Shown here in pieces: positions 12,900-23,616 of a DNA stretch of 64,000 nucleotides; within the stretch, counting starts at the first letter, position 1, and each line of letters begins with the position of its first letter. Under the pieces are notes generated by a model. The model ran no database searches. It was given only the letters and a program-made list of their open reading frames with translations, and was not told the DNA's origin. This stretch comes from Paramecium pentaurelia (Eukaryota; Ciliophora; Oligohymenophorea; Peniculida; Parameciidae), in assembly GCA_905183005.1 (NCBI GenBank), contig CAJJDO010000043.1:434001-498000 (forward strand), given 5' to 3'. A program made the position numbers and the translations under genes.

Positions 12900-14991
12900 T
12901 CATTGCTCATTTTCCCACCTTCTTGCAAATAAAATAGGATCATTAAATTGCTTTAAGTTTTCATTAATTACTTCCTAAATAATTAGTAGTTCTTTAGATA
13001 ATAACTATTAATTCACCTCTTATATATAACTATTTATTTATTATGAAAATCCTTTAGTAAATTACTCTAGATTTGTATTTAAATATTGAATAAACTTTCG
13101 ATCATGATGATTATAAAGTAAAGGGCTGACTTTTTCAAAGTATTATTAAAAACTATCAATCCAACATTGTAATTCCTCTTATATTTGAAAAGGACATTAA
13201 TTCATGATTGCATATGCTTTTACTGCTTATAATTTTCTTAATAAGAAATAGCATTTTTATTTTTCTTCAGTATTAATAGACTAAAATTTTTTTAAGGTCT
13301 AGTTTAAAAATAATAAAAATTTATATGTAGGTCTAATTGTTGCAGTTAAAGATTCTATTTTTTATTTTTCCTTTTCTTTATCTTACTTTTTCTTATCTTA
13401 ATCAGATGATAATTTATTGATAGATAAATCAGTTTTAGCTCTTTATTTAATTAAATCATTTTTTTTTAATAGTAATTCATTTGGCTTAATTTAAAAATTT
13501 TTAAAATCCGTCATGGAATAAGTTGTGGGACCCTTTCTTTATCTTAATGGAGATACAATTAAATTTCGAAGAGATTAATTAATATGGATAGGTGAAATTC
13601 CTTAATTTCTACTTGTAAGTGTCTCTGTTATTTAAGGAGCAATTAATGGGGAATTAGAATTCATTTGATTTTATGATTAACAATTAGAAATTTGATTATT
13701 TTTGATTGTATCATTAGTGCTATTTGGATTACTATCTTAGTGTGTATCACTATTTTCATACGGTAATTAGTTAAAATTTGGGTTTAATTTTTTGAAATTA
13801 ATTGATTAATTTTTTGGAATGTTGATTTGAATCTACTTTTTAGTTTTATCTTTTATTTATAAGGGTGATGATTGAAATTTTAACTATTAATTCTCATTAT
13901 TACATAATTGATTTTATTAAATGTTATTTAATTCAATTATATGATGATATTTATGATTATTATGGAATGAAATTGTTTCGATTTCTTCATTAATATTATC
14001 CAATTCATCTGGTAATGTTTTTAAAATTTTTTATGTATTTTCAAATTTATCTTGATCGCAACCATCTTATAAAATTTAATCATATCCACTTGACCTACGT
14101 AATACTTTAAATGGTATATTTTTATGAGAATTGCTACATTTCAATTATTTCGGATGATTTAACATTGAAAGAATTCCATCAATACTAATCCGTTTTTATG
14201 GATCAATCTCCAACATACCTATAAGAATATTCTAGATTTTTTTCAACAATTTTTTATCATTCATAATTTTCTTGTGTATTTATTATTACTTACCATATAG
14301 ATCTCCATCCTTTTTTAGATTAAATGGAATTTCTTTATATACCATTAAGTAAAGAACTACACCTAAAGACCATATGTCTGACTTTTCTGAATAGCAATTT
14401 GACTGAACTGTCTCAGGTGCCATGTAAACTGGAGTTCCAACACTAAATCTTTTGATTATACTCTCAAAATCATTTTCAACAATAGCAAATCCAAAATCTG
14501 AAAGTTTATAAATTCCATTTGATCTTAGTATATTAGCTGGTTTTATATCTCTATGTATAATTTCTAAAATGATATATGAAACATGATTTACTTTATTAAT
14601 GGAGTGCTTTGACTCCCTTTGCTATTTAGAGAAAAACATTAATAATTTCTATTTAAGTAAAAGTTGTTTTTTCTAAAATGTTAGCCAGATCGCCATCATT
14701 ACAATATTCACATATTATGTAGGTGTTATTTTTAGTCTCAAAAATCTCGTAAACTTTCATCAAATTCTCATGATCTAATTGTTTTAGTATAGTGATCTCA
14801 TTTTTTAAAAGGGTTTGGGAAATTGGAGTTGTTAAGGTGGAAAAATTTATAACCTTTATAGCAACTACTTAATTGGTTTAAATATTAATGCCCTTATAAA
14901 CTGATGATGAATAGCCTTCTCCTAATATGTCATTAAGGAAGTAGGAATATTTTTGAACTCTCTTTTACATTTTTTATTTAGCTTCAATCAT
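12900..14991 (-). CDS. ATG1/ULK-like serine/threonine protein kinase
   Basis: The kinase domain is at the N-terminus: ILGEGYSSSVYKG (glycine loop), VVAIKVI (ATP-binding Lys), IIHRDIKPANIL (catalytic loop), LSDFGFAIVEN (DFG), then VGTPVYMAPETV and SDVWSLGVVLYLMVY. The style, with a small-residue glycine loop and DIKPANIL, matches the ATG1/ULK family that starts autophagy. A long Asn/Ile-rich, probably disordered linker follows, then helices (ELQCWIDSFQQYF...). A 28-nt intron sits just before IIHRD and another near the end of the kinase domain. The frame ends at two consecutive TGA codons (12900-12902 first); family-like sequence continues below, so the true C-terminus may be longer. It is head-to-head with an ATG8-like gene 154 bp away. 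Confidence 0.8.
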
Positions 14992-15145
14992 TGTTTTTTA
15001 TGAATCAATTTTAAATTGTAATAAAAAATTATTTTGATGTTAAAAGATGAGTTTATTGTAGTATTTATAATTCTTCATAAAAAAATAATAGAAAAATAAG
15101 ACATTTCTTTTTTTTTTATGTTTAGGTTTTTTATTAATTTAAAAA
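14992..15145. promoter_or_regulatory. Shared intergenic region of the ATG1-like/ATG8-like divergent pair
   Basis: 154 bp separate the two start codons. Both promoters must lie here or overlap the genes. The sequence contains a T-run on the plus strand just before 15121 but no motif I can name. Co-regulation of the two autophagy genes is an inference from the arrangement. Confidence 0.4.
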
Positions 15146-15571
15146 ATGAATGCTCAAATAAAATCATCATTTAAAGAGCGTCACTCATTAGAGGAAAGAA
15201 AGAAGTTGTTTTAAACAAGACAATTAGTTCATCCTTCAAAAATATTAATTATTTTAGAACAATTTCTTGATTCCTCATCTACCTCTCAGTTGTAATCGTA
15301 CCTTATTATTAAGAGATGTGCAGCTGATCCTGAATAATTAATGGTAAATTTTGAGGCAGATATTAGTAAATTATTAAAAAAGAAAATACCGAAAACCTAG
15401 CATATTTCTCTTTTCTTTTTTATTAACAATGTTCTACCTTAAAAGGGTAATCAAATTAGTTTTATGCTTTAAGATTAGACTATGGGACAATTATATAAAA
15501 AAATGTAAGATTAAGAGGATGGATTCTTATATATTTAAGTCAAGTCTTTAGAAACTTTAGGATCCCTTTGA
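15146..15571 (+). CDS. ATG8: ATG8-like ubiquitin-fold protein
   Basis: ATG8 proteins are coupled to phosphatidylethanolamine on autophagosome membranes. This 141-residue, intron-free frame has the family landmarks in order: SSFKERHSLEERKKL near the N-terminus (the F-x-E/K-R-H block), KILIILE, an LLKKKI helix, SLFFFINNVLPQ, then QTMGQLYKKM and QEDGFLYIQVKS. It ends ETLGSL, so Gly139 would be exposed after removal of Ser-Leu by ATG4. The middle (residues ~45-75) is more divergent than in animal and yeast proteins, and an extra ~10 residues are present. It is divergent from the ATG1-like kinase. The family call is strong; whether it acts in canonical autophagy is inferred. Confidence 0.88.
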
Positions 15572-15630
15572 TGAACTATTATTTTATTATATTTAAAAAA
15601 TATTATTAATAGAATACAACAAAAAAATTA

Positions 15631-16149
15631 TCAAAAATCATCCTAATCAAAAGAGAGTATTGTTGGTTTATTAGTCTTCTTAACAATTTCATCTATTTTT
15701 GATTTCTTAGCTAAAGTAGGTTTCTATGTTTATGATAATTTAGCAAATTATTTCTTTAATTCCTCTTCTTTCTTTTATCTATTATTTTCTTCTTCTTATT
15801 TTCCTATTACAGATTTAATATTTTTTTCTTTTTAATCATATATCTTTTATTTTTTAGATCCCACATATTCAGGTTTGAATTTATTCAAATTGAATTCAAG
15901 ATTACCATCATTTCCATTTCCATCAACAACTTATGCATTTTAAAAATCATAATTATCATCTTCATCACTTTATTATACAATAAGTGGATCATCATCATTC
16001 TTTCTTATTTTCTTTTAAATTTTATCTTCTATTTTATAATCCTAAGCATCTATATTGCTTCCTCCATTTACTCTCATTCTAAATTGTTCAATAAATTTCA
16101 CTTAAGGTTTTTCAAATTCTAAATCAATTCTTTGGTTTTTCTTTCTCAT
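15631..16149 (-). CDS. KIAA1143-like protein (DUF4604)
   Basis: A 172-residue, intron-free protein starting MRKKNQRIDLEFEKPQ. The N-terminal KPQVKFIEQFRMRV block and the C-terminal KKTNKPTILSFDQDDF match both ends of the human KIAA1143/DUF4604 family, whose members carry an N-terminal P-x-F-L-x-x-F-K-x-R-V block and a closing LSF-D-D/E motif. Between them the chain is acidic, then Lys/Gln/Glu-rich and probably unstructured. The molecular role of the family is not established. The gene ends 59 bp from the convergent ATG8-like gene and lies 3' of enkurin on the same strand. Confidence 0.75.
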
Positions 16150-16300
16150 ATTTCCTTTTTATATAAATATATTATTATTTTAATATTAAAAATAATTTTA
16201 TTTTATATTTATTTTCCATGACTATATATATTCATCAACACAAATACGATTATAATAAAAATTTAATAGATTATTTATTTTCTCTTATATAAAAAAATAA

Positions 16301-17198
16301 TCATTTCTATGTGTCTATGAAAACATAGTTTTTATTTAATTTTTCTATATCTTTTTCTAACAAAGCCAATTCTTTTTCACATTACTCCTTTCTAATATTA
16401 TAAAATCAATTTATACTTTCTTTTTAATCCTACTGTGTCAATCATTCTTATATGTGTAATTGATTAATACTCTTTATTCACAGATTCCCATTTCTTTTTC
16501 AATCCTAATTTTAAACGTTCTACTTCTTCAAGAGTCATTAAATATTTTTATTTGTCCCTTTCCTCAGCTTCATTCATATGCATATTTCTAATGATTTCAT
16601 ATTCATTATTGATGCTGCTTTAGATTTTAGTTAAATAATCTGGTACTTTTCCATAATCTTTTTTTTCAGTCCAAGCCTTCTCTTCTGTAATTTATTTTGG
16701 AGCTGAAAGTATATTTTCAACTGCATTCGTAACAATAAAATTCTTATTTGATTTGAGTCCATGAATTGGTTTTTCATCTTTTTTTGGAACTGCCGCCTTG
16801 CATGATTGTGGATACTTGAATGATTAAACTATCCTATAAAAATAGATGATTACTCTCAGGCAATTAATTAGATCCCATTGTTCCAGTATTCTTCATCCTA
16901 AACATTGTAGCATCTGGCTTATATGAACCTTATTCAATATTATAAATTACCCTTAGGTTTTCCAAGAGAATGTGATTAACCCTTATGTGTATGTGGTCCT
17001 TTTACTAAGTCAAAATCACCATTAATGTTGTTGACCTAAATATTAATGTATAGCAACTTTAGGTCGACTGGTTGTATGATTGTTGAAGGTACTGGCTGTT
17101 GGTACCAAACCATTAGGATAAGCTGATCTATACATTGGTTCTTTAGGTGGAGGTACATACTCCTTTGGAATCAAATTATATATGCTTTCCTGTTACAT
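16301..17198 (-). CDS. ENKUR: Enkurin, ciliary microtubule inner protein
   Basis: Enkurin was described as a TRPC-channel and calmodulin adaptor and is a protein of ciliary doublet microtubules (established knowledge). The sequence shows an N-terminal Pro-rich region (KEYVPPPKEP), KNFIVTNAVENIL, then the enkurin domain: DYGKVPDYLTKIQ, EEVERLKLGLKKKWESVN and a C-terminal helix KEQCEKELALLEKDIEKLN ending near FIDTQK. Introns seen: 22 nt (GTTGCTATAC...TTTAG), 22 nt before SYKPDATMF, 25 nt ending ATAGGATAG, and 25 nt before KEQCEKE; without them the frame breaks. The length of about 265 aa fits the family. Confidence 0.9.
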
Positions 17199-17806
17199 TT
17201 ATTTTTATTTTTTAATTTAAATCTCTTTAATTTAATTTACACCAATGCCTTATTTATCTAATTTATATCTATTAAAAATAATAAAGATGGAGTCATTTAA
17301 AATGATATCTTCAATTATTTATGACACTTCAATATTTTAAAATAAATTATTTAATAGATATACATTTTTTTATTCAAAATATGAATAATTTGTAAAATAT
17401 TTATATAAATATTTAAATATTCTATCTTGAATCATTGTAATTTTATCTTGAATTTCTGATTTAACTATTTTATTCTTTGTGTTTAATCATAATCCTGTAT
17501 AAAGTTATCTATGAAAAATTTGGATTAAGTTTCAAATTAAAAATAAGATTGAAAATACTTAAGTATATAATATAAATAGAAAGAATATTAAATAAAGTTA
17601 AGTAAATTAGTTATATTTTATATCATTTTATGATATCATAATTTAAGTATTATATAAATAAAGTGATTGAGTTTAGATATTTAGTATTGATAGATATGGA
17701 ATGAAAGATTTGATAAATTAAGTAGAAAATTCATACAAGATTAAAATAAGATAAAAAGTGTTTGCAAGGGATGTAATTTAATTAGTTATAATAAAATTAT
17801 ATTTAT
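17199..17806. other. Intergenic region between divergent cilia-type genes
   Basis: 608 bp between the starts of enkurin (minus) and the IQ/MORN gene (plus). It is AT-rich with no supported coding frame. It presumably holds both promoters. Confidence 0.45.
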
Positions 17807-19147
17807 ATGGGTTCATGCAATTAATGCGTTTAAAGGCAAGAACCTTTGTAATAAGTAACTGTAGAGTACAATACTGTGAATTTATTACAGCACAATCATT
17901 AAATGGCAATAAGAATTTAGACAACATATCGTGCATATATTTGTCGATAGAGATTTAAGTAAATGTTTAAGTGTTAGAATTAGATAAGAATTGGCAAAGA
18001 AAAGATCTATGAATCAAAAGAGAAGTAATTCAACTGATGACTGTTTAATTGAACATCACACAAACTCTTATTCACCAAGAATGAATCCTCAAGATGGTCA
18101 TAATGTAATAACTATGGCTATCTATAATGCCAAAAGGAAAAGTCTTTCTCATTTTGGAAGGGAGCATAGTGCTAAATTATAACCAAAGGAATCAGATTCA
18201 TTAGATGATAGTCAATCTGAGTAAGTTGAACAAACACCATTGTAATAGAGTACATCTCCTCCAATTAAATCTCTACGATCGTCATAAATCTAATCTAAAA
18301 AAATGCAATCATTTAGATTTCGATGTGTGTTGACTCATGAAATATTAGAACCTAGAGATAAGATTAAAATATAAAAAACAAATACAAGAATAAAGTTAGA
18401 TGCTATCAAGTTAGTAGGAGGAAATATTTATATTGGTGAATGGTTAGATTAGTTGCCAGATGGTAAAGGAAAATATACATTTTCTGATCAATCCTTTTAT
18501 TAAGGTGAATTCAGTAAAGGTTGTCTACATGGTCGTGGAGAATTTAAAAGTAAGGAAGGTAATACATATAGAGGTTAATGGCATTATAATAGAATGTAAG
18601 GTTAAGGTAGTTACATATATAATAATGGTTGTAAATATGAAGGTATAATTTATAGTTGATTTTTAGGAAATTGGGAGAGAGATCAACCTAATGGAGAAGG
18701 AATGGAATGGTATGCTAATGGATCAGTATATGTGGGTAATTTTTTGAATGGAGAAAAACATGGATTTGGAAAAATCACATTCATAACAGGTGAAATCTAT
18801 GAAGGAGAATTTGAGTTTGATGATTTTAATGGGAGAGGAATATATGTAATTTTGACAGTAGATTTATCTAGAGATGGCAAGACGGTAGAGTATATGATGG
18901 AAATTGGGTTGATGGAAAAATGAATGGAAAAGGTACATTGACATGGCCTGATGGAAGATATTATTAAGGTGAATATATAAATGATCAAAAAAATGGTTTT
19001 GGTATATTTCAATTTGCTGATGGTCGTAAATATGTTGGATTATGGAAATAAGGACTTTAACATGGATAAGGTGAATTTTTTAAAGGTCAAGAACAAGATC
19101 CAACAAGAGGCATTTGGAAATAAGGAAAACTAGTTAAACTTCTATGA
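17807..19147 (+). CDS. IQ-motif and MORN-repeat protein
   Basis: Starts MGSCNQC, a likely myristoylation/palmitoylation signal. An IQ motif (AIRIQTTYRAYICRQRF, residues ~33-50) should bind calmodulin or a light chain. A polar linker follows, then at least eight MORN repeats of the Y-x-G-x-W/F-x-x-G-x-x-x-G-x-G type (e.g. YIGEWLDQLPDGKGKYTF, YEGNWERDQPNGEGMEWY, YDGNWVDGKMNGKGTLTWP). MORN repeats are linked to membrane and cytoskeletal attachment and are frequent in ciliary and cortical proteins. Introns: 25 nt (GTAAATGTTT...ATTAG), 24 nt inside a MORN repeat, and 26 nt at GGIY|RWQDG. The TGA is at 19145-19147. The true start is the ATG at 17807, not the later in-frame codons near 18009. Confidence 0.9.
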
Positions 19148-19548
19148 TCTTAACTGCTATAAATTTTTCTTCTTTTATTGAGAATCTATTTATGTATTAT
19201 TTATATCACTTAAAAGTTGATAATTCTTTAAATACTTCTATTATTTATGTTTATTTCAATAATCATAAATTAAATCTACTTAATTATTTGTTATAATTCT
19301 ATATATATTTGATATTTGAAAAATACTTACTTTCATTTTCATGTAAAAATTATACATTATTAAAGAAAGTAATATAAATGAATATAATATTGAATGTATT
19401 AATTGATTTTCAATTTAATAAATTAAGAGAATTTAAATTAATACAAAAGAACAATGAAACCATGAAAATTTATATATATTATTATAATCATGTTAATAAT
19501 TTTCCCAAATTGATTTCATGAGTGTTCCAATTATTACCTAGTTTATTA
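19148..19548. other. Intergenic region
   Basis: About 400 bp of AT-rich sequence between two plus-strand genes. No coding frame or RNA gene is recognised. Confidence 0.45.
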
Positions 19549-20208
19549 ATGTAACCCTAAGACGAGACTTCTAACATTATTATACATATTCAAGAAGAAT
19601 GTAAAATTGTTATCGATTTCACTCAATTAAGGAGAGAGCATTACAATGTATTATCAAAAAAAGAAAAAGATGAGGCAGTGTAAATGCTAGGACCAAATCC
19701 TTTATTTGATGATTTTAAAAGAGTTAGTTAGGCAATTGGAACTACTATAAAAAACCTTAAAAGATGGTAAAGATGTGGTACTGAAAGAAAAAAAGGTTGT
19801 GGTCGTAAAAAACTTAATCCTTATGCTGAAAAGTAATTGATTGAATGGGTTATACAGAGAGTTCATTAAATACGCAGAAAAATCTCTAGATAGGAATTAA
19901 AATGCAAAGCTTTAGAGTTATTCAAAAATCACAATTTTTGTGCATCCAAAGGATATCTGGATAAATTTGTTAAATCCTATTAATTAAAACAAAGGATGAA
20001 TGAGTAATATATTCTTAATAATAATAGTATCTTAAAAAGCATTGGAAAATAAAAAATAAAGAACTTTTCCAAATAACAATAATAAAGTGATATCAAAATT
20101 GAAGAAGAACTATAAGAAATTACTGTTAAAAAAGAAGAAGATGATATCAAAATAGAAAATCTTAACTTAGAACCCAGTAAAAGTTGCTCAACATTTTAAA
20201 CCTAATGA
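19549..20208 (+). CDS. Protein with Tc5/CENP-B type helix-turn-helix
   Basis: A 219-codon frame from ATG 19549 to TGA 20206-20208. Residues ~50-75 (EAVQMLGPNPLFDDFKRVSQ, then IGTTIKNLKRW) look like a first helix-turn-helix of the Psq/CENP-B-N type. After the basic linker GCGRKKLNPYAEKQL comes a second unit with KALELFKNHNFCASKGYLDKFVK, matching the HTH_Tnp_Tc5/CENPB signature (A-L-x-L...F-x-A-S-x-G-W-L-x-x-F). The tail is Lys/Gln/Glu-rich. There is no DDE-type catalytic domain, so it is a transposase-derived DNA-binding protein rather than an active transposase (inference). Nuclear location is likely. Confidence 0.75.
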
Positions 20209-20485
20209 ATTTGTTTTATATTTTTTGAATAGTATCTCATTTTTATTTTTGATTGTCTTTATATACAAATCTATTAGTATTAAAAACTGTTTATTATAAC
20301 ATATAGCTAACTTTGAATAATTTAAGGAAGTAAATTTAAGATAACATATATTTTCAATTTTGAAAATGTCACTTAATCTTAATCTTGATCTTAATTATAT
20401 TATATTATATTTATTAAAAATATTATGTATTGATTGGATGTATTAAACAAAGAATTGATGGAATATAAATACTTAGGATAATCAA

Positions 20486-21670
20486 TTAAATAATTATTAT
20501 TATAATTATGATAAAATCAATCAGTAACAGTGGCAAAGGTTTTATAAATTTGAATATCTGTCAAATTACGGCTATGCCTAGCCATACTCTATTTTTTAAA
20601 TTTATCAGCTAATTTGACTTTTTCACTATCCTTTTTTATTTATTCAATTTATTATTTGAGATTGAGAACTATTTTAGGTGGTGTAGCAGGTTTATATTAA
20701 ACAGGAGTTTATTATTTAGATAATCGTTCTGTTTATGCTTCATATTAACTTAATTCTTGTGCTTTAGATTGATTGAGTTCAATAATTAAAAGATCACTTT
20801 TAACAAATCCTGTGTAGTTCACACCTCCAAAGATAAATAGTCTATCATCAATAACAGCAGCAGAATGGCTACATCTTCCAGATATTGGATGATGACCTCT
20901 AATTTCTACAGAGGTCCATGATAGATTTCTGATTTCTAGGATATGTAAATCATTCAAAAATCCTTAAGTGTTGATATCATCATTTTTGCCACCATAAATT
21001 ACAATTTATTATGATAATTCCACATATGTCATTGAATGTTAGCATCTACTAATTGGAGTTTTACCTTTTGATTGAACTTCCTCAATAAATATAGGTCTTC
21101 TTCTAACATCAATTTTTATTAGTTTGTCTAAATAATGTCCATTAGAATCTAGACCTCCAAAGATATAGATGCCTTAGTTCTCATAAGTCATATCAGGATC
21201 ATGTTTATAAATATCAATAGATTTATGTTCTAAAGTACAACAAGATTTATGGAATGCAATACCATCTTAAAATATTGAAGCATTAATTTCTATATTTTAC
21301 CATCTTAATGTTAAAATATCATAGGCAAGGAAATCATTCAAATAATGACCTTTTTAATCTATACCCCCTTAAACTAATAGATATTTCCCAACAACTTCTG
21401 CAATATGTGCCTTTCTTGGAGATACTATGCCAGCATGCAGTATATTCTTTATCTCATAATTTACTAAATTAATATGAGTAACTTCATTTGTTACTTCACA
21501 ATGAATCCTATCTTCTTTAAGAGGTGAGTTTTAAATTCCACCAAAAATGATCAATTAACTTTTATATAAATTGGCTGTATGGTATGATCTACATTATATT
21601 AATTGTTTTAATTTTATCATAGTCCATTTATAGAATTCTATTATAAAAATTATAATACATTTATCAAATG
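20486..21670. repeat. First copy of exact 1,185-bp direct repeat (probable assembly artefact)
   Basis: Reads the same as 21672-22856 throughout, from TTAAATAATTATTATT to TTATCAAATG, and stops at the single N at position 21671. An exact long repeat joined by one N points to two overlapping contig ends that were not merged. Confidence 0.9.
20517..21670 (-). pseudogene. 5'-truncated duplicate of the kelch gene (artefact)
   Basis: Carries the last ~380 codons and the TGA (20517-20519) of the kelch protein at 21703-23601 but has no start, because the copy begins at the N. All substitutions expected of a real old duplicate are absent. It should be treated as the same locus counted twice. Confidence 0.85.
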
Positions 21671-21671
21671 N

Positions 21672-22856
21672 TTAAATAATTATTATTATAATTATGATAA
21701 AATCAATCAGTAACAGTGGCAAAGGTTTTATAAATTTGAATATCTGTCAAATTACGGCTATGCCTAGCCATACTCTATTTTTTAAATTTATCAGCTAATT
21801 TGACTTTTTCACTATCCTTTTTTATTTATTCAATTTATTATTTGAGATTGAGAACTATTTTAGGTGGTGTAGCAGGTTTATATTAAACAGGAGTTTATTA
21901 TTTAGATAATCGTTCTGTTTATGCTTCATATTAACTTAATTCTTGTGCTTTAGATTGATTGAGTTCAATAATTAAAAGATCACTTTTAACAAATCCTGTG
22001 TAGTTCACACCTCCAAAGATAAATAGTCTATCATCAATAACAGCAGCAGAATGGCTACATCTTCCAGATATTGGATGATGACCTCTAATTTCTACAGAGG
22101 TCCATGATAGATTTCTGATTTCTAGGATATGTAAATCATTCAAAAATCCTTAAGTGTTGATATCATCATTTTTGCCACCATAAATTACAATTTATTATGA
22201 TAATTCCACATATGTCATTGAATGTTAGCATCTACTAATTGGAGTTTTACCTTTTGATTGAACTTCCTCAATAAATATAGGTCTTCTTCTAACATCAATT
22301 TTTATTAGTTTGTCTAAATAATGTCCATTAGAATCTAGACCTCCAAAGATATAGATGCCTTAGTTCTCATAAGTCATATCAGGATCATGTTTATAAATAT
22401 CAATAGATTTATGTTCTAAAGTACAACAAGATTTATGGAATGCAATACCATCTTAAAATATTGAAGCATTAATTTCTATATTTTACCATCTTAATGTTAA
22501 AATATCATAGGCAAGGAAATCATTCAAATAATGACCTTTTTAATCTATACCCCCTTAAACTAATAGATATTTCCCAACAACTTCTGCAATATGTGCCTTT
22601 CTTGGAGATACTATGCCAGCATGCAGTATATTCTTTATCTCATAATTTACTAAATTAATATGAGTAACTTCATTTGTTACTTCACAATGAATCCTATCTT
22701 CTTTAAGAGGTGAGTTTTAAATTCCACCAAAAATGATCAATTAACTTTTATATAAATTGGCTGTATGGTATGATCTACATTATATTAATTGTTTTAATTT
22801 TATCATAGTCCATTTATAGAATTCTATTATAAAAATTATAATACATTTATCAAATG
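21672..22856. repeat. Second copy of the 1,185-bp direct repeat
   Basis: Starts immediately after the N at 21671 and ends at 22856, where unique upstream kelch-gene sequence begins. It has the same sequence as the first copy. Confidence 0.9.
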
Positions 22857-23601
22857 TTGCTTAACAAAGATCACTTATATATCCAGCTCCTGATCCTCCA
22901 TAGAGATATAGTTTCTCATTATAATTTACCATAGCACTACTCTCTCTTGATGAAGGATTCCAACCATTATTTTAATTCTTATAAATATAAACAACAATTT
23001 TCTTAATCTCATTAATTAATCTAGATTTTGTAAGTTCAATTTATTATTTAATTAATTCAGTTTCCTAACGTACCAGTTCTTAACAACATCCCATTTATAA
23101 TTATCTCTTAATCTATTATTAACGAAATTGATCTTTGGTTGAGATAGATGGATATGATTTCACTCCCTATGTTTCAATATGTATTCTTTGATATTCTTTA
23201 TTTATTCCATCTAATTGCAACTTTAATTGAATTTCATTTTATCTCTTTATTCGATAATATGCATCTCTATTATGCAACAATTCCATTTTTGTTGAACTAT
23301 TTTTTTTTTCAATAGGACTTGCTGCAAATAAAGCCCTACTAAAATTATTCCACATAATTTTCGATTAATGAAGTGATCTTTATAACTCATCTATGGCATC
23401 TTAATTAAGCTACTTGAATGAAATAAAATGAGAATTATCCCCCTCTGGATGCTATTGAAGTAATTCTTATCCAGCTTCCTAAACAATTTATTAAAAAGAT
23501 TCTAGAGGAAGAGGACTCATAATAGCCTTTTTCTATTTGTACTTTTCTAGAATATCAACAATATTAAGAGAATTTCGAGGAGATGATTCCAAACTACTCA
23601 T
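21703..23601 (-). CDS. Kelch-repeat protein A
   Basis: About 625 residues. The N-terminal ~230 residues are helical and Gln-rich (MSSLESSPRNSLNIVDIL...). They are followed by kelch blades: LYLYGGSGAGYISDLC, KWTMIKL...RSYHTANLY, LIIFGGI, YLLVQGGIDQKGHYLNDF, IYIFGGLDSNGHYLDKL, IVIYGGKND and LFIFGGVNYTGFVKSDL, predicting a six-bladed propeller that binds partner proteins. A 21-nt intron (GTATTATAAT...AATAG) lies before FYKWTM. The tail after the propeller is basic. The start codon is 15 bp from the stop of kelch protein B on the same strand. Its 3' half is present twice in the assembly. Confidence 0.85.
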
Positions 23602-23616
23602 TTTTTATAATTAATA

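Noticed and set aside
17991..18182. Frame beginning at 17991 as the start of the MORN gene
   Set aside because: Position 17991 is TTG. A 25-nt intron upstream joins this frame to an ATG at 17807 that adds a clear IQ motif.
20745..22143. Two identical kelch fragments as a real gene duplication
   Set aside because: Both belong to the exact 1,185-bp repeat around a single N, which fits an unmerged contig overlap.
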